Origin: Bacillota bacterium
GTDB lineage: Bacteria; Bacillota; Clostridia; Peptostreptococcales; Anaerovoracaceae
Direction of reading: 5' to 3'
DNA: 53,157 bases
NCBI GenBank assembly: GCA_017442785.1
Contig: JAFRZB010000012.1
Location: 1-53,157, forward strand
Below the pieces are notes generated by a model. That model saw only the letters and a program-made list of their open reading frames with translations, was not told the origin of the DNA and searched no databases. Position 1 is the first letter of the stretch; each line of letters begins with the position of its first letter. Both the position numbers and the translations under genes were made by a program. Below are positions 14,720-23,485 of this stretch, piece after piece.

Positions 14720-16082
14720 AAAGATCGGCAGATGGAACATCCTCATTATAGCCATAATACTCGGGCTCATCGTCTCCCTGGTAAGGTTCTTGATAGTATC
14801 CCCCTCCAAGGAATACGCCAGCGCAGGCTTTATGCTCCTTTACAGCGGAGCAGAGGAAGGCCGCGCTCCCAACGGGCAGCCCTATTCCGTGGACGTTATC
14901 CGCGGCGAGGACTTCCTTGAGGGAGTCATAGAAAAGGCAGGACTTAAGGACAGGCTCAGCACGCAGGAGCTGGCTGAGAACATGGCGGTTCGCGGAAGCT
15001 ACCCCAGGGACATAATCCAGCAGATAAAGAGCTGGGACTCCCTGCTGACGTCGGATCCAACGCGTGTGGTAAGGCTCAACGATTACTATCCAACGAACTT
15101 CTCGGTGAGCATATACAATGAATTCAAGAACAAGCTCAGCAAGGCTCAGCTTACCGGCCTGCTCAATACCCTCATAGAGGAGTACAAGCTGCATTATCAG
15201 AAGATATACGGCGCAGGCGTGGACTGGAGCAGCATAGACAGTGTATTCAGCCCGGATGACAGGGACTATATGCAGGCCGTGGATCTTCTTACCACCAAGG
15301 CCAAGATGGTGGATGAGCACTCCCAGGCCCTGTACGAAGAGAAGCAGGCGTTCGCCTACGAGGGTACTACTTTTGCCGCGCTCTCAACAAGGGCCCAGGC
15401 CATAATCTCCAGCGACCTTCAGAGCCTCTCAGCAAACATCACGCTTAATGCTCTCTCAAGAGACGCGGACGCTCTCAGACAGAAATATGTACATGAGGTG
15501 GAGACTCTTACCATCAAGCAGCTGGCGCTTGCAAGGAACCTGGAAAAGGTTGAGGCGCTGATAGCCGGCTACGAGATGGACGCCACGATATACCTCGGAT
15601 CCGGGGACAACATCATCACCGTTGCCGGTAATTCCAAGGAGACTTACGAGGCTCTGGTACAGTCCAAGTCCGAGCTCTCAGCTGAGATAACCGAGACACA
15701 GATCAGCATCAGAGACCTTAACAGCAAGATAGAAGATCTGGACGCCCAGACAGAAGGCGGATCGTATAACGAGGCTGCCATTACCGCGTCCATCAAGGCC
15801 GCTGAGAAGAAGATAAACGACCTCATAGCGGACTTCGACGAGCTTGCTAAGGCCTACAACGAGGAATACGCCAGCACCTCCACCATAAGGAGCACGTCCG
15901 CGGTATTCCGCGGCAACTCGATCGCTTCCACGTCTTTCATAAAGACCGTGATAATGAGCGAGGCGCCTCTCTGCGCGCTGGCGCTGATAGTGATCTTCCT
16001 GACAGGGCTTATAGCCGAGATAAAGAAGTCCGGCAGGAAGTCAAAAAAGATCCGCGCAGCAGCCGGAACGGAGGAAGCCTGA
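14712..16082 (+). CDS. Wzz-like polysaccharide co-polymerase 2
   Basis: 456 residues, membrane segments near 10-28 and 418-437 with a helical extracellular domain between (repeated heptad-like stretches such as LEKVEALIAGYEMDA). Same layout as the preceding protein but not an obvious duplicate. Pairs of such proteins may form a mixed chain-length-control complex. The C-terminus is short and basic (KKSGRKSKKIRAA) with no kinase. The stop overlaps the galE start by one base. Confidence 0.65.
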   Translation: MLKKIGRWNILIIAIILGLIVSLVRFLIVSPSKEYASAGFMLLYSGAEEGRAPNGQPYSVDVIRGEDFLEGVIEKAGLKDRLSTQELAENMAVRGSYPRDIIQQIKSWDSLLTSDPTRVVRLNDYYPTNFSVSIYNEFKNKLSKAQLTGLLNTLIEEYKLHYQKIYGAGVDWSSIDSVFSPDDRDYMQAVDLLTTKAKMVDEHSQALYEEKQAFAYEGTTFAALSTRAQAIISSDLQSLSANITLNALSRDADALRQKYVHEVETLTIKQLALARNLEKVEALIAGYEMDATIYLGSGDNIITVAGNSKETYEALVQSKSELSAEITETQISIRDLNSKIEDLDAQTEGGSYNEAAITASIKAAEKKINDLIADFDELAKAYNEEYASTSTIRSTSAVFRGNSIASTSFIKTVIMSEAPLCALALIVIFLTGLIAEIKKSGRKSKKIRAAAGTEEA

Positions 16083-17098
16083 TGACCATACTTGCCACCG
16101 GCGGAGCAGGTTACATCGGTTCCCATGCCTGCGTATCGCTTCTTGAGAGCGGATACGATGTAGTGGCAGTTGACGACCTTTCCAACTCCTCTGCGGAAGC
16201 GCTCAGGAGGGTGGAGAAGATAACAGGCAGGGAGCTTAAGTTCTACGAGGCAGACGTCTGCGACAGAGCGGCTCTTGAGAAGATATTCAGAGAGCAGAAG
16301 ATCGACGGAGTCATCCATTTCGCCGGCATGAAAGCCGTAGGAGAGTCCGTCCAAAAGCCTTTGGAGTACTACAGGAACAACCTGGACGCCACGATCACAA
16401 TACTGGAAGTTATGAGACAGTTCGGCTGCAAAGCGATAGTCTTCAGCTCTTCCGCCACGGTATACGGATCCGAGAACGAGTATCCTTACAGGGAGGATAT
16501 GCCCAAGGGAACTTGTTCCAACCCTTACGGCTGGACTAAGTCCATGTCGGAGCAGATACTCTGTGACGCCGCGAAGGCGGATTCTGAGCTGTCTGTGGTG
16601 CTGCTTAGGTACTTCAACCCCATAGGCGCTCACGAGTCCGGGCTCATAGGGGAAGACCCCAAGGGCATACCGAACAACCTAATGCCCTACATCACCCAGG
16701 TGGCTGTCGGAAAGCGTAAGGAGCTGACGGTTTTCGGAGGAGATTACGATACGCCGGACGGCACCTGCAGGCGGGATTATATACACGTAATGGACCTTGC
16801 GGAAGGCCATGTAAAGGCGATAAAGTACGCGATGGAACATGCCGGGGCAGAAGTATTCAACCTCGGAACAGGCGTTCCGTACAGCGTACTCGAGATAATA
16901 AAGGCATTCGAGGATGCAAGCGGGATAAAGATCCCCTACAGGATAGGGGCCAGGAGAGAAGGAGACCTTCCTGAGTTCTGGGCGGATGCCTCCAAAGCCG
17001 GGAACATCCTCGGCTGGCATACCAGGCGCAGCCTTGCGGACATGTGCCGCGACAGCTGGAACTGGCAGAAGAACAATCCGAAAGGATATGAGGAATAG
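16082..17098 (+). CDS. galE: UDP-glucose 4-epimerase
   Basis: 338-residue extended short-chain dehydrogenase interconverting UDP-Glc and UDP-Gal (possibly the N-acetyl forms). NAD site GGAGYIG (7-13), DDLSNSS (31-37), catalytic SSSATVYG (122-129) and Y149-x3-K153 in NPYGWTKS. It supplies a sugar nucleotide to the polysaccharide genes with which it is contiguous (1-base overlap upstream, directly abutting downstream). Confidence 0.95.
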   Translation: MTILATGGAGYIGSHACVSLLESGYDVVAVDDLSNSSAEALRRVEKITGRELKFYEADVCDRAALEKIFREQKIDGVIHFAGMKAVGESVQKPLEYYRNNLDATITILEVMRQFGCKAIVFSSSATVYGSENEYPYREDMPKGTCSNPYGWTKSMSEQILCDAAKADSELSVVLLRYFNPIGAHESGLIGEDPKGIPNNLMPYITQVAVGKRKELTVFGGDYDTPDGTCRRDYIHVMDLAEGHVKAIKYAMEHAGAEVFNLGTGVPYSVLEIIKAFEDASGIKIPYRIGARREGDLPEFWADASKAGNILGWHTRRSLADMCRDSWNWQKNNPKGYEE

Positions 17099-19078
17099 AT
17101 GATGAAATCTCAAGGTGAGTTCCATCAGAAAAAGACGATAAGGTGGGCTTTGGTGCTGTACGATCTGTTGATCTACATCGCCACCGCCGTTTTGCTGTTC
17201 GTGATATATAAAGGCTCCAACTACATGACGGTCCAGAGCAAGGTCATACAGCTTGGTCTGGCATACGTCTTCATAATGGCGTTTAGAGCCATCTTCCACA
17301 TATACGGTCTGGTATGGAGATATGGGGGCATACAGTCTTACATAAAGCTGATGCTCTCCGATTTTTGCGCATTTCTGGCGTTTACGGCACTAAGGCTCAC
17401 TCCGATGCAGCGGATGACTGCAGTCACCTCTATCTCTTTGTTTACGATAGAACTGCTCCTGTGCCTCGGCATGAGGATGATGTACCGCTACACCTACAAG
17501 TTCGGAAACCAGGATACCACCAGAGGCAGGATCCTCAGGTTCTTCTACAGGGTGTTCAGCGGAGACAATCTCAGCGCGGACGTTGGTGCTGGGACCAACA
17601 AGATAAACATCGCCATAATCGGTGCCGGGCGCGTAGGTACCACGCTGGCATCGGAGCTTATGAGCAATCCGGCTTCGGCGTATCTTCCGCGCTGCTACGT
17701 TGACATCAACTCCGAGAAGATAGGCAAGGAGATATTCGGAGTGCCGGTAATCTCCGAGGATTCCGCTACCGTAGAGGTGCTTTCCAGGTACGAGATACAG
17801 GAAGTGGTAATGGCGGTAACGTCGCCGTCACCGGAGCAGAAGAAGGCCATATACGAGCGCTATAAGGGCATGGGCTACAAGGTGAAGGTCTATGACTATC
17901 CCACCATGCGTACTGCCGGAAGCAAGAAGTCCCTGAGAGAGTTCGACATAGATGAGCTCCTGTTTCGCCGCGAGATAGACGTTAAGGATGAGAAGACTTC
18001 TGCCTACTTTAAGGGCAAGACCATACTCGTTACCGGAGGAGGCGGATCTATAGGGTCCGAGCTGTGCAGGCAGATAGCCCGCATGGATCCCAGGCAGCTC
18101 GTTGTCCTGGATGTCTACGAGAACGGCGCATACGATCTTCAGCAGGAGCTCAGACTGGAGCACGGTAACACACTTAACCTCAAAGTAGAGATACTCTCCA
18201 TCTGCAACAGACCTGCGCTGGAAAGAGTCTTTGAGTATTATAAGCCGCAGATAGTCATTAACGCTGCCGCTCACAAGCACGTGCCGCTCATGGAGCACAA
18301 CGTCATAGAGGCTGTGGAGAACAATGTCTTCGGGACTCTCAACTGCGTTGAGCTTGCAGAGAAGTACGGCGCGGAGCGTTTCATGATGGTAAGCACAGAT
18401 AAGGCCGTTAACCCGACCAATGTCATGGGTGCAACAAAGCGCATGTGCGAGATGATAGTCCAGGCGCACAGCCAGAGCGGCAGCAGAACGAGCTTCTCCG
18501 CCACAAGGTTCGGAAACGTGCTCGGCTCTGCGGGCTCCGTTATACCGCTCTTTAAGAAGCAGATCCAGAGCGGCGGGCCCATAACGATAACCGACAAGCG
18601 CATAATACGCTACTTCATGACCATCCCCGAGGCCTCAAGCCTTGTGCTGCAGTCCGGCGTGATGGCAAAGAACGGAGAACTGTTCGTCCTTGACATGGGC
18701 CAGCCGGTAAAGATTCTGGATCTTGCAGAGAACCTTATACGCCTCTCAGGCCTGGAGCCCTACAAGGATATTGACATTATCGAGACCGGCCTGCGCCCGG
18801 GAGAAAAGCTCTATGAGGAGCTCCTTGTGCGTGACGAAGGTCTGGACAAGACAGAAAATGAACTCATTTTCATAGAGCGCGACACCCCGCTCTCCATGAG
18901 CGATCTGGGATTAAGGCTCGGACTGCTCAAGACCGCGGTGAGCACCGGAAGCGATGCTTCCGTAAAGGATGCCCTCAAGTCCGTGGTCCCGACCTACAGG
19001 TCTCCGGAAGAGGTGAACGCCTACGCACAGAACGCGGACGAGTTCAGAAATACGAGGATGTTTAAAACAGTACAGTAG
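17099..19078 (+). CDS. Membrane-bound UDP-GlcNAc 4,6-dehydratase (EpsC/CapD/PglF type)
   Basis: 659 residues: four N-terminal membrane helices (to about 125), a first Rossmann-like domain (IIGAGRVG, 173-180) and the catalytic short-chain dehydrogenase domain (VTGGGGSIGS, 311-320; STDKAVNPTNVMGATKR, 432-448, containing the Thr-Asp-Lys that replaces the usual Ser-Tyr-Lys of the family). It should convert UDP-GlcNAc to UDP-4-keto-6-deoxy-GlcNAc at the membrane. The aminotransferase at 19880 could aminate this product at C4, giving a bacillosamine-type precursor for the sugar-phosphate transferase between them. Confidence 0.92.
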   Translation: MMKSQGEFHQKKTIRWALVLYDLLIYIATAVLLFVIYKGSNYMTVQSKVIQLGLAYVFIMAFRAIFHIYGLVWRYGGIQSYIKLMLSDFCAFLAFTALRLTPMQRMTAVTSISLFTIELLLCLGMRMMYRYTYKFGNQDTTRGRILRFFYRVFSGDNLSADVGAGTNKINIAIIGAGRVGTTLASELMSNPASAYLPRCYVDINSEKIGKEIFGVPVISEDSATVEVLSRYEIQEVVMAVTSPSPEQKKAIYERYKGMGYKVKVYDYPTMRTAGSKKSLREFDIDELLFRREIDVKDEKTSAYFKGKTILVTGGGGSIGSELCRQIARMDPRQLVVLDVYENGAYDLQQELRLEHGNTLNLKVEILSICNRPALERVFEYYKPQIVINAAAHKHVPLMEHNVIEAVENNVFGTLNCVELAEKYGAERFMMVSTDKAVNPTNVMGATKRMCEMIVQAHSQSGSRTSFSATRFGNVLGSAGSVIPLFKKQIQSGGPITITDKRIIRYFMTIPEASSLVLQSGVMAKNGELFVLDMGQPVKILDLAENLIRLSGLEPYKDIDIIETGLRPGEKLYEELLVRDEGLDKTENELIFIERDTPLSMSDLGLRLGLLKTAVSTGSDASVKDALKSVVPTYRSPEEVNAYAQNADEFRNTRMFKTVQ

Positions 19079-19890
19079 TGTCAAAAAGCAAATTTGAAAA
19101 ACTGAATGCAGGCCTTAAGATAGGAGCTGCGGCACTGTTCCTTACGACTGCCGCAGTTTTTCTCGAAAGGCTGTCTGAGGCTATTAAAGAACCTGAGAGC
19201 ATAGACGACGGCAACCCTTACATTGACTCATGTCAGGTAAACGGTGAATGGGCAAGCGCAGATGCATTGATGCAGACGGAGGATGCTCCCACACTGTACG
19301 AGCGTTTCGGGAAAAGGGCGCTGGACAAGGTACTGTCCTTCTTCGGACTCATAGCCTGCGCGCCGCTCTTCGGCCTGATAGCCGTGGCTATAGAGATAGA
19401 CGATCCCGGACCGGTGCTCTTTAAGCAGAAACGCGTGGGAAAAGACAAGCGCTTCTTTGAGATCCACAAGTTCAGATCCATGAAGACGAGCGCTCCGAAG
19501 GATGTTCCCATAGAGGAGTTCGAGAACCAGGAGGAGTATATCACCCGCGTAGGCAGATTCCTCAGGAGGACTTACCTGGACGAGCTGCCGCAGCTGTGGG
19601 ACGTCTTCCGCGGCAGGATGAGCCTCGTGGGGCCGCGTCCGGTAATATGGAACACGACAGAGCTTATCCGCGAAAGGGATAAGTACGGAGCCAACAGCGT
19701 AATGCCGGGAATAACAGGCCTTGCGCAGATAAACGGCGGAATAGAGCTCGATAGTATCGAAAAGGCAGAATGGGACGGCAGGTATGTAAAAAGCCTGCGA
19801 GAAGGCAATTTAGAGGGCTTCCTGACGGATCTTAGCTGCATAGCGGAGACAGCGGGAGTAACTACAGAAGAAACAAACGATGAATGCTAA
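19078..19890 (+). CDS. Undecaprenyl-phosphate sugar-phosphate transferase 1 (initiating PGT)
   Basis: 270 residues, GTG start at 19078 overlapping the upstream TAG by one base. An unusual N-terminal extension of about 80 residues with one hydrophobic segment precedes the standard PglC-like domain: KRALDKVLSFFG re-entrant helix, FKQKRVGKDKRFFEIHKFRSM, YLDELPQLWDV with the catalytic Asp-Glu pair, SLVGPRPV and PGITGLAQINGG. It transfers a sugar 1-phosphate from UDP-sugar to undecaprenyl phosphate, starting the repeat unit. The preceding dehydratase and following aminotransferase suggest a diamino-trideoxy sugar. A second such enzyme lies at 21817. Confidence 0.9.
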   Translation: MSKSKFEKLNAGLKIGAAALFLTTAAVFLERLSEAIKEPESIDDGNPYIDSCQVNGEWASADALMQTEDAPTLYERFGKRALDKVLSFFGLIACAPLFGLIAVAIEIDDPGPVLFKQKRVGKDKRFFEIHKFRSMKTSAPKDVPIEEFENQEEYITRVGRFLRRTYLDELPQLWDVFRGRMSLVGPRPVIWNTTELIRERDKYGANSVMPGITGLAQINGGIELDSIEKAEWDGRYVKSLREGNLEGFLTDLSCIAETAGVTTEETNDEC

Positions 19891-21196
19891 TGACTTTTTA
19901 AAAGATCCGAGGTTTAAGGGAATAGAGCCTTTCGAGAAAAAAGTATGGCTCGCTTCTCCGACCATGCACGGCGAGGAGCAGAAGTGGGTGGACGAAGCCA
20001 TCCGCACAAACTGGGTCTCAACGGTAGGCGAAAACATAAACGAAGTCGAAAGACAGATAGCAGAGTACGTAGGCTGCAGTTATGCAGTAGGGCTCTCCTG
20101 CGGCACGTCTGCTCTGCATCTCGCCACAAAGCTGGCTGGGGAGAAGCTCTACGGACAGGCAAGGCCGGAACGCGGCACACTGCAGGGACACAAGGTCTTC
20201 TGCTCGGACGTCACGTTCGACGCCAGCATCAATCCGGTGGCCTACGAGGATGGTGAGGCCGTATTCATCGATACCGAGTACGACACCTGGAACATGAGCC
20301 CCGAGGCTCTTGAGAAGGCCTTTGAACTGTATCCGGATGTCAGACTGATAGTCACCGCCCACCTTTACGGTACTCCCGGGAAGATGGAGGAGATAAAGAA
20401 GATAGCCGACGCACACGGCGCCCTCATCGTTGAGGACGCAGCTGAGAGCCTCGGCGCAAAGTACAGGCTCGGCGGAAAGTGGGTAGAGACAGGTACTCTC
20501 GGTCAGTACAACTGCATATCCTTCAACGGAAACAAGATAATAACCGGAAGCGCCGGAGGAATGTTCCTCACAGACTCCAAAGAGGATGCGGACAAGGTCC
20601 GCAAATGGTCCACGCAGAGCCGCGAGGCAGCTCCCTGGTACCAGCACGAGGAGATAGGCTACAACTACCGCATGAGCAACATCATCGCGGGAGTGATAAG
20701 GGGCCAGATCCCTTATCTGGAGGAGCACATTGCGCAGAAGAGAGCCATCTGGGAGCGCTACGAGGCAGGTCTTAAGGATCTTCCGGTAAAGATGAATCCA
20801 TGGGACAGGGAGAAGAGCAGCCCCAATTTCTGGCTCTCCTGCATGATCATAGACGAGGACGCCATGGCGCCCATGGTCCGAGGAGAGCAGGACTATCTGT
20901 ACAGGAGTCAGAGCGGCAAGAGTTCCCCTCAGGAGATTCTGGATGCCATCGCAGCAATAAACGCGGAAGGCCGCCCAATCTGGAAACCCATGCACATGCA
21001 GCCTATCTACAGGTCCAACGCCTTCGTTACCACCGAAGGCAGCGGACGCGGCCGCAGCAACGCCTACATCGCCGGAAGCGGGATAGACGTTGGCGCCGAC
21101 ATATTCAGAAGAGGCCTGTGCCTGCCGAGCGATAATAAAATGACGGCGGAGCAGCAGGATAGAGTGATTGAAATAATTTGTAATTGTTTTCGATAA
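19880..21196 (+). CDS. DegT/DnrJ/EryC1-family sugar aminotransferase
   Basis: 438 residues, PLP-dependent. Landmarks: SCGTSALH (73-80), the DAAESLGA segment (186-193) and the Schiff-base lysine K219 in SFNGNKIITGSAGG. Likely aminates a UDP-4-keto-6-deoxy-HexNAc made by the dehydratase at 17099, as PglE does. Starts 11 bp inside the preceding gene. It is the last gene with the GC-rich codon use of the upstream part of the locus; composition shifts sharply right after its stop. Confidence 0.9.
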   Translation: MNANDFLKDPRFKGIEPFEKKVWLASPTMHGEEQKWVDEAIRTNWVSTVGENINEVERQIAEYVGCSYAVGLSCGTSALHLATKLAGEKLYGQARPERGTLQGHKVFCSDVTFDASINPVAYEDGEAVFIDTEYDTWNMSPEALEKAFELYPDVRLIVTAHLYGTPGKMEEIKKIADAHGALIVEDAAESLGAKYRLGGKWVETGTLGQYNCISFNGNKIITGSAGGMFLTDSKEDADKVRKWSTQSREAAPWYQHEEIGYNYRMSNIIAGVIRGQIPYLEEHIAQKRAIWERYEAGLKDLPVKMNPWDREKSSPNFWLSCMIIDEDAMAPMVRGEQDYLYRSQSGKSSPQEILDAIAAINAEGRPIWKPMHMQPIYRSNAFVTTEGSGRGRSNAYIAGSGIDVGADIFRRGLCLPSDNKMTAEQQDRVIEIICNCFR

Positions 21197-21212
21197 CGCA
21201 GCCTATTAAGAA

Positions 21213-21797
21213 ATGAATAAACAGACAATAACGAGGATTTGGCATTCTTTCAGGCTTTTCACTATCATGAATAGTGGAAAGCGGGCAGATTATTTACGTA
21301 ATCATAAAGTTTTTCATCATATTGGGGTAAATTGTACTATAGTTGAGCGAAAGGTGCCATTGTATTCTAAACTAATTTCATTGGGCGATAATGTTCACTT
21401 AGCATCAAAAGTACTGTTGGTAACACACGATGCCATTCACCTCTGTTTAAACAACATAGAAAAAAGATCCGGCTCAGATGACAGGTTTCAAGAAAAGATA
21501 GGATGTATCGAGATTGGAAATGATGTTTTTATCGGATCAAACTCAACTGTTCTATCAGATGTAAGAATCGGTTCGAGAGTTATTGTTGGTGCAGGATCAT
21601 TAGTTAATAAAGATATACCAGATAATTCTGTAGTAGTTGGTGTTCCGGCACGCGTTATAGGGACGTTTGATGATTTCGTTACCAAAAGAAGATTTCAGCA
21701 GTTATCTGCATACAATTTCAAATCAGGAGGGCAAAGTATCTCAGAGGAATTAGAAAGGTTGTGTTGGGATAACATGGAAAACAGAGGCCAATTGTAG
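21213..21797 (+). CDS. Left-handed beta-helix (hexapeptide) acetyltransferase
   Basis: 194 residues. The C-terminal half has the hexapeptide repeat pattern (IEIGNDVFIGSNSTVL, VRIGSRVIVGAGSLV, IPDNSVVVGVPARVIG) with the active-site His probably in VLLVTHDAIHL near residue 70-77. The PARVIG ending is that of maltose/serine O-acetyltransferase relatives. Probably acetylates a hydroxyl or amino group on a repeat-unit sugar; it lacks the N-terminal domain of PglD. First gene of the AT-rich block. No strong ribosome site. Confidence 0.85.
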   Translation: MNKQTITRIWHSFRLFTIMNSGKRADYLRNHKVFHHIGVNCTIVERKVPLYSKLISLGDNVHLASKVLLVTHDAIHLCLNNIEKRSGSDDRFQEKIGCIEIGNDVFIGSNSTVLSDVRIGSRVIVGAGSLVNKDIPDNSVVVGVPARVIGTFDDFVTKRRFQQLSAYNFKSGGQSISEELERLCWDNMENRGQL

Positions 21798-21816
21798 TTT
21801 AGGGGAAATCGGTAAA

Positions 21817-22446
21817 GTGTATAAAAAGTGTATAAAAAGAGCTTTAGATATTGTAATCTCCTTCTTTGCGCTGATCATTCTGTCCCCGGTATTCCTGATA
21901 GTATCGATCAAGGTGCGTAAAAAGCTTGGATCTCCAGTTTTTTTCACACAGGATAGACCTGGATTGATTGATTCCAAAACTGGAAAGGAAAAGATATTTA
22001 AACTGTATAAGTTTAGATCGATGACTAATGAGACCGATGAGAACGGTGAATTGTTGCCAAAAGAACAAAGGCTTACTCATTTTGGGAAAAAGCTCAGAGC
22101 TACTTCGTTAGATGAACTTCCGGAATTGGTCAACATCCTGAAGGGCGATATGAGTATTGTTGGTCCCAGGCCGTTATTAGTCAAGTATTTACCTTTATAC
22201 AGCGAAGAACAAAGGAGACGTCATTTAGTTCGTCCGGGTCTTACTGGCCTTGCACAGGTAAACGGTAGAAATGAACTTAGCTGGGATGAAAAGTTCGAGT
22301 TGGATCTGAAGTACGTGGATAACATTAGTTTTTCTATGGATCTGTCCATTTTTTTTAAAACAGTAATGACAGTAATAAAACATGAAGGAATTGGTAAAGG
22401 GGATGCTGATGTAATAGCAGAGTTTAAAGGTGATGGTAATGAGTGA
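21817..22446 (+). CDS. Undecaprenyl-phosphate sugar-phosphate transferase 2 (PglC-like)
   Basis: 209 residues, GTG start with AGGGGA 10 nt upstream. Short membrane helix (ALDIVISFFALIILSPVFLI), then TQDRPGL, KLYKFRSM, SLDELPELVNILKGDMSIVGPRP and RPGLTGLAQVNGR: a compact PglC-type initiating transferase with all family motifs. It duplicates the role of the GC-rich gene at 19078 but lacks that protein's N-terminal extension and is not close in codon use. Either it starts a second glycan or it displaced the first enzyme's role when the AT-rich cassette arrived. Confidence 0.9.
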   Translation: MYKKCIKRALDIVISFFALIILSPVFLIVSIKVRKKLGSPVFFTQDRPGLIDSKTGKEKIFKLYKFRSMTNETDENGELLPKEQRLTHFGKKLRATSLDELPELVNILKGDMSIVGPRPLLVKYLPLYSEEQRRRHLVRPGLTGLAQVNGRNELSWDEKFELDLKYVDNISFSMDLSIFFKTVMTVIKHEGIGKGDADVIAEFKGDGNE

Positions 22447-23467
22447 TTCTGTTCCTTTTTTTTCTATCGTTATCCCTGTATACAACAGCGAGAAGTATCT
22501 GAATGAGTGTTTACGGTCTGTTATATCACAAACATGTGATGATTACGAATTGATATTAGTTGATGATGCTTCAAAAGACAGTAGCGGATCAATATGTGAT
22601 GAATGGGCTGCAAAATACCCCGGAAAGATAATAGCTCTGCATCAGGACAATACGGGCGTTTATATAGCAAAACGAAACGGGATCAAGGCTTCGTCGGGTA
22701 AATACATATACGTCATCGATAATGACGATCTTATCACATCAGATCGTGCGCTTGAAACAATAAAGAATGAGATCCTCGAGCATAACGCGGATCTTGTCAT
22801 CTTTAATGCCACCGATGATATCAAAACTGGACACTTATTATGCACCATTCCCTTTGAAGACCGACAGCTGTTTTGTAATGAGCAACTCAGCGTTTTATAT
22901 GACGAATTCCTTGGAACAAAGAACCTCCATCACATATGGATGATGGTCTTTAAGCGCGAGCTGTTTGACTGGGATTATAACTATTCAGAGAGTTTTAGGA
23001 TGCTCAGGGACGGGCCATCATTGATACTTCCTATCGTATCATATGCAAGTAGGGTATTGTATCTTAAAGATACATTCTATTATTGGAGGGTACAAAACCA
23101 GAACAGCGCAAGCAAGCATTACGATGTGATCGGTTTTTATAGAAGTATACGTCATCTGCATAAGAGAGTGATCGAGTACGCAAAAGAATGGAAGTATAAG
23201 TCCAGTAATACGGATTCTCTTGTAAAAAGTAGTTATGTGGTTGATATATGCATCGCAGCAGTTAAAGTTCGCAGTATAGATCCTAATGCCGGAATGAGCC
23301 GCAATGAGTTCCTTAAGATGCTTTCGGATGATGACATGTTTAGGACAGATTATACAACGGACCATTTAGAACCGTATAGAAGAATCATAGCAAATGCGCT
23401 ATTCTATAAGCGGTATTGGGTCATTAATATGGTCTCTTCATTAGTTGGGATAATAAAAGGAAGATAG
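22439..23467 (+). CDS. Family 2 glycosyltransferase
   Basis: 342 residues, inverting GT-A enzyme: SIVIPVYNSEKYLNECLRS at the N-terminus, LVDDASKDSS and DNDD (the metal-binding DxD) before residue 110. ATG 22439 is chosen because AAAGGTGA ends 5 nt upstream; it overlaps the preceding gene by 8 bp. Adds a sugar to the lipid-linked repeat unit; donor and acceptor cannot be read from sequence. It could be the rhamnosyltransferase that the rfb genes require. Confidence 0.9.
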   Translation: MSDSVPFFSIVIPVYNSEKYLNECLRSVISQTCDDYELILVDDASKDSSGSICDEWAAKYPGKIIALHQDNTGVYIAKRNGIKASSGKYIYVIDNDDLITSDRALETIKNEILEHNADLVIFNATDDIKTGHLLCTIPFEDRQLFCNEQLSVLYDEFLGTKNLHHIWMMVFKRELFDWDYNYSESFRMLRDGPSLILPIVSYASRVLYLKDTFYYWRVQNQNSASKHYDVIGFYRSIRHLHKRVIEYAKEWKYKSSNTDSLVKSSYVVDICIAAVKVRSIDPNAGMSRNEFLKMLSDDDMFRTDYTTDHLEPYRRIIANALFYKRYWVINMVSSLVGIIKGR

Positions 23468-23485
23468 AACGGAGATGATTAGATA

